Origin: Streptomyces sp. GS7
GTDB taxonomy: Bacteria > Actinomycetota > Actinomycetes > Streptomycetales > Streptomycetaceae
Direction of reading: 5' to 3'
NCBI RefSeq assembly: GCF_009834125.1
Contig: NZ_CP047146.1
Span: 5,759,501-5,823,500, forward strand
Length of the DNA stretch: 64,000 bases
Position numbers and translations under genes: made by a program
The notes under the pieces: generated by a model
Databases searched by the model: none
What the model was told of the DNA's origin: nothing
Seen by the model: only the letters and a program-made list of their open reading frames with translations
Shown: positions 33,860-42,520 of the stretch, piece after piece
Numbering within the stretch: the first letter of the stretch is position 1
How the letters are laid out: each line of letters begins with the position of its first letter

Positions 33860-34124
33860 GGCCGCTTCCTCCGCTGGTGTTGGGCCCCCGTGGGCCGTTG
33901 CCCGGTGCCGGTGCCACCGGTCGGTCGTTCCCCCGGCGCGCCGTACCGGCGCGCCCGGGAAGCGTACTCGATCGGTCCGGCCGGACGACGAATCCGATGG
34001 GGGACGGGGGTATCCCGTATGGCGCGTGCATCTGTCTGCCGACGCATCTCTTCAGCAAGACGCCGCCACTCCCGGCGGAGGTTCATCGCGCGGGCCACTT
34101 ATCCCGCGCTGACCTGCCGCGCAC

Positions 34125-34583
34125 TCACTTGTTGGGACGCAGCGTCCACACAATGGTCATCTCGCCGGTGACCGCGTCATCGCTGTCCCGGGTGATCAGC
34201 ACCTTCACCGGGAACTCCGGGCGCTCCCCGGCGTCCAGCTCGGCGACCACGTCGGCCACCGGGCGGCCCAGCTCCGCGGTGGCCGTCACCGGCCCCATGG
34301 CGAGCTTCTTGTAGCCGATCTCGGCCCCCACGGCGAGCGGCACCGCGCGGCCGAGCTGGTTGCCGAAGGCCGTCATCACGATCGCGCCGCTCGCCGACTC
34401 GGCGAGGGTGAACATCGCCCCGGCGTGCGGGCCGCCGACGTGGTTGTGGAAGTCGGGCTGGTCGGGCATGCGGACCACCGCACGCTCGGCGGTGGTCTCG
34501 GTGAACTCCAGGTTCAGGGTGCGGACCATCGGCACGGATGCCGCCATCATTTCGCCGATCGACGGCAGGGTCTCTGAGGACAT
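34125..34583 (-). CDS. Hotdog-fold thioesterase (DUF4442/PaaI-like)
   Basis: A 152-residue hotdog-fold protein: a long opening helix, DFHNHVGGPHAGAMFTLAESASG (active-site helix), then AVGAEIGYKKLAMGPVTATAEL. The pattern matches DUF4442/YiiD_C thioesterases acting on acyl-CoA. A small palindrome just upstream (34594) suggests control by a TetR-type acyl-CoA-responsive repressor. It is divergent from the MFS gene. Confidence 0.82.
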   Translation of the reverse strand: MSSETLPSIGEMMAASVPMVRTLNLEFTETTAERAVVRMPDQPDFHNHVGGPHAGAMFTLAESASGAIVMTAFGNQLGRAVPLAVGAEIGYKKLAMGPVTATAELGRPVADVVAELDAGERPEFPVKVLITRDSDDAVTGEMTIVWTLRPNK

Positions 34584-34593
34584 GGCGACATGT

Positions 34594-34605
34594 TACCTAT
34601 CGGTA
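34594..34605 (-). promoter_or_regulatory. Candidate repressor operator upstream of the thioesterase gene
   Basis: TACC-TATC-GGTA forms an interrupted palindrome 10 nt upstream of the thioesterase ATG. On the minus strand it also offers a TACCGATA -10-like stretch, so a bound repressor would cover the promoter. TetR-type binding is inference. Confidence 0.4.
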
Positions 34606-34856
34606 GCTTAGCTGTGAAGAGGTCCCCGCGACCCGCTACGGCGTGCACGACCGGCCGGCCGGCGCGGCGGCTCCGGCACTCCGGCGGGGCGGGCTCCGGC
34701 CTCCCGTACCCGTCCGAAATTCGCTGCCGCGCGCCACCCCACCCGCCTATCGTGGGCTGCCATGGGGCCGGGGCGACAGCACTTCGAGGACAGGCAGCAC
34801 CACCGGGGCGGGCAACACCAGGGGCGCGGACGCTCCGCAGACCGGCAGGCGCGGTC

Positions 34857-36134
34857 TTGTTAAGGGCCCGACCGCCCTGGGCGGGGCGCAACTTCCTGCT
34901 GCTCAGCGCCGCCACCGTGGTCGCGGGCCTCGGCAGCAACGGGGCACTGATCGCGACCTCCTTCGCGGTGCTGGGCGCCGGCGGTTCCGCCACCGACGTC
35001 GGGCTGGTCTCCGCGGCCCGCATGGTCCCGCTCGTCCTCTTCCTCCTCCTCGGCGGCGCGATCGCCGACCGGCTGCCCCGGCACCGCGTGATGGTCGCCG
35101 CGAACAGCGTCAACTGCCTTTCGCAGGGCCTGTTCGCACTGCTCGTCCTGGCCGGCGAGCCCCGGCTGTGGCAGATGGCGCTGCTGGCCGCGGTGGGCGG
35201 CACGGGGCAGGCGTTCTTCGCCCCGGCGGCCGAGGGCATGCTGCTCTCCAGCGTCTCCGGGGAGGATTCCGGGCGCGCGTTCGCGGTGTTCCGGATCGGC
35301 GTGAACGGCGCCACCATCGGCGGCGCGGCGCTGGGCGGCGCCCTCGTCGCCGCCGTCGGCCCGGGCTGGGTGCTGGCGATCGACTCCGCCGCCTTCGCCG
35401 TCGCGGGAGCGCTGCGCTGCTTCCTCGACGTGAGCGGCGTTCCGGCGCGCGCTACCAGTAGGGGCGTACTCCACGATCTGCGTGACGGCTGGCGCGAGGT
35501 CGCCGGCCGGCCCTGGCTGTGGGCGATCGTGGTGCAGTTCTGCATCGTCAACGCGGTCGTCATCGCGGTCGAGTCGGTCTACGGTCCGCTCGTCGCCGAG
35601 GAACAGCTGGGCGGCGCCGGACCCTGGGGGCTGGCGATCGCCGCGTTCGGCGCGGGCACCGCCGGCGGCGCCCTGCTGATGACCCGCTACCAGCCGCGCC
35701 GGATCCTCCTCGTCGGCACCCTGTGCGTCTTCCCGCTCGCCCTGCCGTCCGCGGCCCTCGCCATCCCGCTGCCGACGGCCGGGCTGGCGGCGCTCCTGTT
35801 CGGCAGCGGTGTCGCGATCGAGGTCTTCGAGGTGACCTGGATGCTCGCGCTCCACCAGGAGATACCGGAGGAGAAGTTCTCCCGCGTCTCCTCCTACGAC
35901 TGGCTCGGCTCGCTGGCCATGGTCCCGGTGGCCACCGCGCTGGCCGGCCCCACGCAGGACCTCGTGGGACGGCCGGCCGCCCTCTGGGGGTGCACGGCCC
36001 TGGTCGTGCTCCTCACCGCAGCCGTCCTGTGCGTACCGGACGTCCGGCGCCTGACCCGCCGTGCGGCCACCGTCGCGGAGGCGGGCGGCGACGGGGCGGG
36101 CGACCGGGACGGAGCGCAGGTCACCCCACGCTGA
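34857..36134 (+). CDS. MFS transporter (EntS-like exporter family)
   Basis: A membrane transporter of about 425 residues with 11-12 hydrophobic helices: FLLLSAATVVAGLGSNGALIATSF at TM1, the MFS loop GGAIADRLPRHRVMVAAN after TM2, and later FGAGTAGGALLM. No ATG lies close to TM1. The TTG at 34857 is the nearest plausible start; its second codon would then be TTA, a bldA codon. The frame is open upstream to 34590 but that stretch is not family-like. Start confidence is low, family confidence high. It overlaps the next gene's end by 14 nt, convergently. Confidence 0.82.
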   Translation: MLRARPPWAGRNFLLLSAATVVAGLGSNGALIATSFAVLGAGGSATDVGLVSAARMVPLVLFLLLGGAIADRLPRHRVMVAANSVNCLSQGLFALLVLAGEPRLWQMALLAAVGGTGQAFFAPAAEGMLLSSVSGEDSGRAFAVFRIGVNGATIGGAALGGALVAAVGPGWVLAIDSAAFAVAGALRCFLDVSGVPARATSRGVLHDLRDGWREVAGRPWLWAIVVQFCIVNAVVIAVESVYGPLVAEEQLGGAGPWGLAIAAFGAGTAGGALLMTRYQPRRILLVGTLCVFPLALPSAALAIPLPTAGLAALLFGSGVAIEVFEVTWMLALHQEIPEEKFSRVSSYDWLGSLAMVPVATALAGPTQDLVGRPAALWGCTALVVLLTAAVLCVPDVRRLTRRAATVAEAGGDGAGDRDGAQVTPR

Positions 36135-36996
36135 ACGCACCGTCCGGTGGCACCGGTGACGCGACCGCGTCGGCATCCCCCACGGGCGCCGCGTCCGCGA
36201 TCAGCCGCCGCAGCGCCGTACCGTGCTCGACGCGGGCCGGGAAGGGGTCGCCGGCCGCCCGCCGGGCGAGCGCCGCGACCGGGATCTCCACCGGCGAGGC
36301 GACCAGCACCGCGTTGCCGAAGCGCCGGCCGCGCAGCACGGACGGCTCGGCGATCAGCGCGAGATGCGGGAACACCGCGGCGAAGTTGGCGAGTTGGCCC
36401 CGCAGGAAGGCGAACGGCGCGCCGTCGGCGAGGTTCGCCGCGTAGCAACCGTGCGGGCGCAGCACCCGTGCGGCGGCGCGCGCGTACTCGACCGAGGTGA
36501 GGTGCGCGGGCACCCGCGAGCCGTTGAAGACATCCGCCACGATCACATCGGCGCTGTCCCGCGGCGCCGCCTCCAGCGCCGCCCGGGCGTCGCGCGCGTG
36601 CAGCGCGATACCGGAGCCGTCGGGCACCGGCAGCTCGTCCGCCACCAGGGCGAGCAGCCCCCGGTCGGCGTCGACCACGTCCTGCCGGGAGCGCGGGCGG
36701 GTCGCGGCCAGGTAGCGGGGCAGGGTCAGTGCTCCGCCGCCGAGGTGCAGGACGTCCAGCGGCGCACCGGGGGCGGCGGCCTCGTCCAGGACGTGTGCGA
36801 GCCGGCGCACATACTCGAATTCGAGGTGTGTGGGTGCGTCGAGATCGACGTACGACTGCGGCGCCCCGTCCACCGTCAGCAGCCACGCGCGGGGCCGGTC
36901 GACATCCGGCAGCAACTTGGCGGTGCCGTGGTCCACGGCCCGGGTGAGGGGTATGGGCTCGGACCCGGGGCCGGGCCGGTGTGTTGCGTCGTCCAC
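36121..36996 (-). CDS. Spermidine synthase-like methyltransferase-fold protein
   Basis: A 291-residue protein: PQSYVDLDAPTHLEFEYVRRL (an SpeE-like entry strand), DVLHLGGGALTLPRYLAA (glycine-rich motif I), VVDADRGL, and DVIVADVFNGSRVPAHL. This matches the actinomycete spermidine-synthase-like family. Canonical polyamine-site aspartates are only partly kept, so aminopropyl transfer is doubtful. A GTG start at 36996 is chosen, avoiding a low-complexity upstream extension. Confidence 0.85.
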   Translation of the reverse strand: MDDATHRPGPGSEPIPLTRAVDHGTAKLLPDVDRPRAWLLTVDGAPQSYVDLDAPTHLEFEYVRRLAHVLDEAAAPGAPLDVLHLGGGALTLPRYLAATRPRSRQDVVDADRGLLALVADELPVPDGSGIALHARDARAALEAAPRDSADVIVADVFNGSRVPAHLTSVEYARAAARVLRPHGCYAANLADGAPFAFLRGQLANFAAVFPHLALIAEPSVLRGRRFGNAVLVASPVEIPVAALARRAAGDPFPARVEHGTALRRLIADAAPVGDADAVASPVPPDGAFSVG

Positions 36997-37101
36997 CGGG
37001 CCATTGTGCCCGGTGGGTGCGGCCCGGTCGGCGCGAGTGCGCGGAACGGGGCCGGTGCGGCCGATCGTCGTGATCGGCCGCACCGGCCCCGCCGGCCGTG
37101 C

Positions 37102-38277
37102 TCAGTCCTCGACGGTGCGCACCGTGCCCGCGCCGACCGTGCGGCCCCCCTCCCGGATGGCGAAGCCGAGGCCCGGCTCCAGGGGCACCTCGCGGCCCAG
37201 TTCGACCGCGGCGGTCACCGACTCGCCGGGGCGGACGACGGCCCGCTCACCGAGGTCGAGGTCGCCGACCACGTCCGCGGTCCGGATGTAGAACTGCGGG
37301 CGGTAGCCGGTGGACACCGGCGTACGGCGTCCGCCCTCCTCCGTGGAGAGGAGGAACACCTCGGCGGTGAAGCGGCGCCGCGGAGTGACGCTGCCGGGCG
37401 CCGCGATCACGCATCCGCGGCGCACCTGCTCGCGGTGCACCCCGCGCAGCAGCAGCGCGACGTTGTCCCCGGCCTCGGCGGACTCCATCGGCTTGCCGAA
37501 GGTCTCCAGCCCGGTGACCGTCGTCTGCAGCGCCTCCCCGCCCAGTACGGCCACCTGCTCGCCGCACCGCACCGTGCCGCGCTCGACGGCTCCGGTGACG
37601 ACCGTGCCGCGCCCGGTGATGGTCAGCACGTTCTCCACCGGCAGCAGGAACGGCGCGTCCACATACCGCTCGGGCATCGGGACGTAGGTGTCCACGGCGT
37701 CCAGCAGCGCGTCGATCGCCGCCGTCCAGTGGGGGTCGCCCTCCAGGGCACGCAGTCCGGAGACCCGTACGACGGGGACGTGCGCGCCGTCGTAGCCGTG
37801 CGCGTCGAGCAGCTCGCGCACCTCCAGCTCCACCAGGTCGGCCAGCTCGGGGTCGCCGGCGTCGGCCTTGTTCAGGGCGACGACGATGTGCCGAACGCCC
37901 ACCTGCTTGGCGAGCAGCACGTGTTCGGCGGTCTGCGGCATGATCCCGTCGAGCGCGGAGACGACGAGGATCGCGCCGTCGAGCTGCGCCGCGCCGGTCA
38001 CCATGTTCTTGACGAAGTCGGCGTGGCCCGGCATGTCCACGTGGGCGTAGTGCCGGGTGCCGGTCTCGTACTCGACGTGCGAGATGTTGATGGTGATCCC
38101 GCGGGCGGCCTCCTCCGGGGCCCGGTCGATCCGGTCGAACGGGACGAACGTGCCGCTCCCCCGGTCGCTGAGGACCTTGGTGATGGCGGCGGTGAGCGTC
38201 GTCTTGCCGTGGTCGACATGGCCCATGGTGCCGATGTTCAGATGCGGCTTGGTGCGTACGTATGCCGTCTTGGGCAT
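37102..38277 (-). CDS. tuf3: Elongation factor Tu, divergent copy (EF-Tu3 type)
   Basis: A 391-residue translational GTPase. The P-loop GHVDHGKTT is at 19-27, effector loop [14 protein letters not shown]3 [12 protein letters not shown], and G4 NKAD. Domains II and III follow. It diverges from the highly conserved housekeeping EF-Tu: DMPGHADF for [18 protein letters not shown] for AATDGPMPQT. Streptomyces are known to carry such a third tuf gene outside the str operon, stress or stringent-response related in S. coelicolor. No fus, rpsL or rpsG is adjacent, which supports this assignment. Confidence 0.9.
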   Translation of the reverse strand: MPKTAYVRTKPHLNIGTMGHVDHGKTTLTAAITKVLSDRGSGTFVPFDRIDRAPEEAARGITINISHVEYETGTRHYAHVDMPGHADFVKNMVTGAAQLDGAILVVSALDGIMPQTAEHVLLAKQVGVRHIVVALNKADAGDPELADLVELEVRELLDAHGYDGAHVPVVRVSGLRALEGDPHWTAAIDALLDAVDTYVPMPERYVDAPFLLPVENVLTITGRGTVVTGAVERGTVRCGEQVAVLGGEALQTTVTGLETFGKPMESAEAGDNVALLLRGVHREQVRRGCVIAAPGSVTPRRRFTAEVFLLSTEEGGRRTPVSTGYRPQFYIRTADVVGDLDLGERAVVRPGESVTAAVELGREVPLEPGLGFAIREGGRTVGAGTVRTVED

Positions 38278-38665
38278 GGTGTTCTTCCTCGCAACACTGC
38301 GGTGAGAACGGCGCGGTGGCGCCGTGGGGACCCCTGAGCCGCTCCGACCCTCCCCTTGCGGGGTCCGCCGGACGATCCGGAGAGGGTCAGATTCGGGCGC
38401 CGCCGGCGACGGCTGCCGCGACGGTGGCGGCTGCGGCCACGGCACTCGCCGCGGCCTCGGCAACTGCGGAGAGGAAGACGACGGCAGCCTTCGGCGCGTC
38501 CGCGACTGCGGACGACAGCGAGTGGAAGGCGTGCCGGAACATGCGTCATATGGTGCCGGGTTGGGGCCGCCGCGTCGAACGGTTTACCCGGCCGGCGGAA
38601 GCGGTTTCGGTGCCATGCCGCCCGGATTACGGCCGGTCGCCACCTTGGTCGGTTACGCTCCCGGG
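38278..38665. other. Divergent tuf3 / VTT-protein spacer
   Basis: A 388-nt region without a convincing gene. It holds the tuf3 promoter and leader; on the tuf3 strand, paired segments (GACCCT at 38346-38351 with AGGGTC at 38383-38388, and an inner CCCC/GGGG) could fold the 5' leader. A TTACGCT stretch 8 nt before the ATG at 38666 suggests a near-leaderless promoter for the next gene. Confidence 0.45.
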
Positions 38666-39373
38666 ATGCTCGAACCCGCCGCAACGCCCGACGGCCTCAC
38701 CGCGCGCGGCAGGCGTGTGCTGCTCTCCCCCTGGTCCCGGCTGGTCCTGCTGCTGGTCCTGCTGGCCTGCGCGGCGGTCGCGATGGTGCTGTGGCATCCG
38801 CAGCGCCTGCTGGCCGGCGGCTGGCCCGGGCAGCTCTCCGGGCCGACCGCCCTGGTGGTCTTCGCCCTGGCGTACGGCGTCTGCACCACCGCCTTCGTCC
38901 CGCGCCCGGTGCTCAACCTCGCCGCGGGTGCCCTCTTCGGGAGCCAGGGCGGGACGGCTACCGCGCTGGCCGGTACGGTGCTGGGCGCCGCGCTGGCCTT
39001 CGGGCTGGGCCGGCTGCTGGGCCAGGACGCGCTGCGCCCGTTGCTGCGGGCCCGCTGGCTGACCGCCGCCGACCGGCAGCTCAGCGAGCACGGCTTCCGC
39101 TCGATGCTGGCGATCCGCCTCTTCCCCGGGCTGCCGTTCGCGGGCACGAACTACTGCGCCGCGGTCTCCCGGATGCGCTGGTCGTCCTACCTCCTGGCGA
39201 CGACCCTGGGCAGCATCCCGAACACCGCGGCCTACGCGGTCGCCGGGGCCCGGGCCGCGACGCCCACGTCACCGGCGTTCCTGCTCTCCATGGGCTTCAT
39301 CGCGGTGAGCGGCCTGGCCGCAGTGGCCGTGGCCTGGTACAAGCGCAAGGCGCTCCGCGGAAGCGGACGGTGA
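38666..39373 (+). CDS. TVP38/TMEM64 (VTT/DedA superfamily) membrane protein
   Basis: A 235-residue protein with about six hydrophobic segments. The VTT domain is recognisable in RPVLNLAAGALFGSQGGTATALAGTVLGAALAFGLGR, then LAIRLFPGLPFAGTNYCAA and TLGSIPNTAAYAVAGA. The re-entrant-loop arginine and proline (RLFPGLPF) are kept. Probable lipid scramblase-type activity by family. It is the second DedA-superfamily gene in the window (see 33197). Confidence 0.9.
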   Translation: MLEPAATPDGLTARGRRVLLSPWSRLVLLLVLLACAAVAMVLWHPQRLLAGGWPGQLSGPTALVVFALAYGVCTTAFVPRPVLNLAAGALFGSQGGTATALAGTVLGAALAFGLGRLLGQDALRPLLRARWLTAADRQLSEHGFRSMLAIRLFPGLPFAGTNYCAAVSRMRWSSYLLATTLGSIPNTAAYAVAGARAATPTSPAFLLSMGFIAVSGLAAVAVAWYKRKALRGSGR

Positions 39374-39397
39374 CGCCGAGCGTGCGCCCGGGGGCCG

Positions 39398-40084
39398 TCA
39401 CGACGCGGACGCCCCCGCGCGGTTCGCTATGTGGGCGGGCGGCACCGCGTCCCCGGCGAGCAGCGGGTCCGGCTCCGGAATTCCCCATTCCGTACGCAGC
39501 GGCAGCACCCCGGCCCACAGCCCCAGTTCGGCGTCGGGGCCGTCGCCGTCGTCCGGCGCACCGGTCCTGAGCTTCACGGACGCCTCGTCGAGCGAGAGCG
39601 CGAGCAGCGCCGTGGCGGCCAGCTCCCTGCGGTTCGGCCGTCGGGCGTAATCCCACTGGCCGGGCGCGGACTGCTCGGTGAGGCAGCGCAGTCCGGCGAG
39701 TTTCTCGTCCTCGTCGGTGACCTGGCGCGGCACCCCGTAGACCATCGCGCTGCGGTAGTTGACCCCGTGCTCGAACACCGAACGAGCCAGGACCAGGCCG
39801 TCCACATGGGTCACCGTCACACAGACCGACGCCCCCGGGGACGCCACCAGGCTGCGGCTGCCAACCGAGCCGTGGAAGTACAGCGTGGTGCCGTCCGACC
39901 CATAGACGGTGGGCACCACCATCACCGTCCCGTCGACCGTCACCCCGAGATGGCAGACGAACCCGGCCGCCAGTACGGCATCGAGCTCGGCGCGGTCGAG
40001 GCTGCCCTGGTCGCGCAGCCGACGGTGCCGGGTGCGCTCGGTTACGGGCAGCGAGGGGCCGGGGACGGAGCGGGGCGCGGTCAT
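39398..40084 (-). CDS. Pyridoxamine 5'-phosphate oxidase family flavin-binding protein
   Basis: A 228-residue split-barrel protein: GFVCHLGVTVDGTVMVVPTVYGSDG followed by LYFHGSVGSRSL and a VCVTVTHVDGLVLARS strand, typical of NimA/PNPOx-like flavoproteins. The C-terminal third is helical, with WDYARRPNRRELAATALLALSLDEASVKLR. It likely binds FMN, F420 or heme; its activity is unknown. It is convergent with the VTT gene, 24 nt apart. Confidence 0.87.
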   Translation of the reverse strand: MTAPRSVPGPSLPVTERTRHRRLRDQGSLDRAELDAVLAAGFVCHLGVTVDGTVMVVPTVYGSDGTTLYFHGSVGSRSLVASPGASVCVTVTHVDGLVLARSVFEHGVNYRSAMVYGVPRQVTDEDEKLAGLRCLTEQSAPGQWDYARRPNRRELAATALLALSLDEASVKLRTGAPDDGDGPDAELGLWAGVLPLRTEWGIPEPDPLLAGDAVPPAHIANRAGASAS

Positions 40085-40139
40085 GGCGGTCTGCCGTTTC
40101 TGGGGGCCGGAGCGGGCTGCGCACGGGATGGGCAGCCCG

Positions 40140-40285
40140 GAAAGAACACCCCTCAGGCTACTGATTCCACACCATTCAGGCGAGATATATAACTAAATTC
40201 GTCGAGAGCTGGCACTACGGCAACTAATTCCTTAAGCACCTCATCGTCCGTCCACAGCCCGACCGCCGCCGGACCGTCGTCCGGG
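40140..40285 (-). other. Low-GC pocket with an orphan reading-frame end
   Basis: About 130 nt are markedly AT-richer than the neighbourhood. On the minus strand they encode a protein-like stretch ending DEFSYISRLNGVESVA, with codons rare in Streptomyces (TTA, ATA, AAG, TTT). I find no convincing start or upstream domain in the same frame. It may be the tail of a lost gene of foreign origin, or a small gene with an unrecognised start. Confidence 0.3.
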
Positions 40286-41128
40286 CTAGGAGCTGAGGTG
40301 GTACTGCGCCCACGGCTGGTGAGACGGTGCGGACTCCTCACGGGCGGGCGCGATGGTGCCCCACGGGGCGAGCGCGCTGTCCCATTCGGACGAGAGGGCG
40401 GCGACATCGGTAACGGACTCGCTTGACGGCATCGCGCCCGAATGCCAGGCGGCGGCCATATGGTGGGCGGTGGGAGCGGAGTTCCAGGAGGCCGACTGCT
40501 GGGCGGGGATGGTGAATTCGGCCTCATGGACATCGCCGGGGCCCCGGCGGTGGCGGCCCGCATGGGACTCCACCGCGCCGGGATAGAAGCGCCCCTGCGC
40601 CGAGAGCTGCTGCGCGCGGGTGACCAGGCGCGTGAGATCGAGGCCGAATTCGGAGGCCAGCTCCCGCAGGTCCACCCCGGTCTGCCAACTCCCGATCAGT
40701 ACGGCGTCTATGGCGGGCGACCAGTTCTGGTCCGCCGCGCCGAAGCCGGTATCGCGCGCCGTGGCGGTTTGGCGGGTCGCCGTGGACGCGGCCGCAGCGG
40801 AGTAGTCCGCTGACTGATCGGGCGCCGGGGACGGCTCCTCCGGCTCCGGGGGCTGTACGGGAGGGGTGGCGAGCAACTCCTCGGCGACGGCCCGGGCGTC
40901 GTCCTTGCCCACCGTGCGCCGGGCGACACGCACTTCCCGTTCGTTCAGACCGAACAACCCGGCCACGGCGCCCGTACTGCCCACCGTCACCGCAAACGCC
41001 GCCAAAATCCGCGAGCGGTCGGCCTGCGCCTCGTCAAGTCTGGCCTGTGCCTCACGCACACGTTCGTCACCCAGACAAAACGCCTCTGCCAGCACAGCGT
41101 TCCGGTCCCACAATTCTCTCGGATCCAT
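40286..41128 (-). CDS. Hypothetical protein with putative HTH-like centre
   Basis: A 280-residue soluble protein without a recognised domain. Residues 1-40 form a charged helix (LWDRNAVLAEAFCLGDERVREAQARLDEAQADR). Residues 45-85 ([31 protein letters not shown]) could be a helix-turn-helix. A Pro/Ala linker follows, then another helical part (IGSWQTGVDLRELASEFGLDLTRLV) that also looks DNA-binding, and a disordered end. The ATG at 41128 has GGAAGGGG upstream. A role in regulation is possible. Confidence 0.65.
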   Translation of the reverse strand: MDPRELWDRNAVLAEAFCLGDERVREAQARLDEAQADRSRILAAFAVTVGSTGAVAGLFGLNEREVRVARRTVGKDDARAVAEELLATPPVQPPEPEEPSPAPDQSADYSAAAASTATRQTATARDTGFGAADQNWSPAIDAVLIGSWQTGVDLRELASEFGLDLTRLVTRAQQLSAQGRFYPGAVESHAGRHRRGPGDVHEAEFTIPAQQSASWNSAPTAHHMAAAWHSGAMPSSESVTDVAALSSEWDSALAPWGTIAPAREESAPSHQPWAQYHLSS

Positions 41129-41271
41129 ACTCAGACAACGCCCCTTCCGTCGGAGGTGATCCGATCTGTCGCTGCAAAGCACCCCAAAGCACCCATCGAA
41201 CCACCAAATGACAATCACGTCGCAGCCGAACGGGCCCGGCCGCACGGAAGATGATCTTGCGTGCGGGCTGA

Positions 41272-41294
41272 TTGTCAGTGCCGCGCGCTACCGT
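41272..41294 (+). promoter_or_regulatory. Candidate PafBC/RecA-NDp DNA-damage promoter
   Basis: TTGTCAGTG, an 8-nt spacer and TACCGT match the actinobacterial DNA-damage promoter (RecA-NDp, activated by PafBC: TGTCAGTG plus a TAnnnT -10). It points to the plus strand, towards an ATG at 41341 with a purine-rich leader. No convincing gene continues from that start, because the SCO6745-family gene ends at 41413 on the other strand. Confidence 0.6.
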
Positions 41295-41412
41295 CGGGAT
41301 CAGTCGAACTTCCGTGTCCGCGCAGGGTGTTCAGGGGGACCATGACTCAGTTTCAGGTTCGGGACCAGGCAGGGCACGCGCGCCGCAGGGCGCAAACGGC
41401 CCGGCGGGGTCG

Positions 41413-42294
41413 TTACGGAGCGTCAGGGTGCGGCAGGCCGATCGGGTTGGGGAAGGGGAGGACGTCGGCGGCCAGAACGCGGCGGACGAGGGGCTCCAGC
41501 AGTTCCATGAGGCCGTCGGCCCGCGCGGGGGACAGCGAGCGGAGCAGCCGCGCGGCGAGCCGGTCGGTCTCCTCCTCGATGCGGGTGCGCTCGCGCAGCC
41601 CGGACGCGGTGGCGCCGCCGTGGGCGTCCAGGAGGCCGCGGATGCGGAGGCGGTCCGCCGCGGCCGCCCACTCCTCCTCGGTCCAGCCGCGGTCCTCCCG
41701 GATGGTCTCCTTCGGCACCCGGCCGGAGGCGGCGGTGAGGACCAGGGCCTCGCAGCCGTCGAACTCCCGGTCGGCGAGCACGGAGAGATGCGCATCGCCC
41801 CGGAACTCCCGCAGGGTGGTGGTCAGTTGCCACAGTCGCTCCACGGGGTCCGCCTGGCCGCACAGCGCACGGTTGGCGGCGAAGAGGGGGCGCGCGGTGG
41901 CCGGTGCGTCGTCGACGAGCCCCTGGAGCGGGGGCAGCAGTGCGGTGGCCGCCCGGTCCAGGCCCGGGTCGATCCGCCGCAGGGCGTGCGCGGCGCGCCG
42001 GCCGCGCTCGTCGAGGACGTGCGCCGGGCCCGCGGTGCTCCAGGCGGCGGGAAGCGCGCGGGCGACCATCCCCGGGGCGAAGACTCCGAGGACGGCCGTG
42101 GCGGCCGCGGGCTCCACGGCCCCCAAGGGGGCGGTACGGGAGGCGAAGTAGCCCATCCAGAAGCCTTTGAGGCCGAGGGCCTTGCCGAGGGACCGGCAGC
42201 CGTCGTCGAAGTAGCAGACGGCATGCAGCGGTTCGGTCATCAGCCAGAGCGCACGGGCCTGCCGGGCCGCGGTCGGCTGCGTGGACTGCTCCAT
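41413..42294 (-). CDS. SCO6745 family protein
   Basis: A 293-residue protein of a Streptomyces family: ALWLMTEPLHAVCYFDDGCR at the start, then LGLKGFWMGYFASRTAPLG and an FAPGMVARALPAAW stretch. The C-terminal half has a winged-helix look (RLRIRGLLDAHGGATASGLRERTRIEEETDRLA), resembling MarR-type segments. Function is unknown. The ATG at 42294 was chosen because family homology begins just after it. Confidence 0.83.
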   Translation of the reverse strand: MEQSTQPTAARQARALWLMTEPLHAVCYFDDGCRSLGKALGLKGFWMGYFASRTAPLGAVEPAAATAVLGVFAPGMVARALPAAWSTAGPAHVLDERGRRAAHALRRIDPGLDRAATALLPPLQGLVDDAPATARPLFAANRALCGQADPVERLWQLTTTLREFRGDAHLSVLADREFDGCEALVLTAASGRVPKETIREDRGWTEEEWAAAADRLRIRGLLDAHGGATASGLRERTRIEEETDRLAARLLRSLSPARADGLMELLEPLVRRVLAADVLPFPNPIGLPHPDAP

Positions 42295-42520
42295 GGACGG
42301 CTCCCTCGGCGACGCCCGGCCCCTGTTGGACGGCTCTGACGGCTCACTGCACCGCACGCTAACGCGGTCGGTCCGGGATCGCACGGGGCGGTGCGCATGG
42401 CGGAGGAGTGAAGGACGCGGTCAACGGGCGAGCCGGGGCCCGGGATCACCGGCCGGACCTGGCCGGGGCCGGGCGGGCACAGAGCCCGACTCGGCGTCGT
42501 GTGGGGAGAGGGAGACAGGG

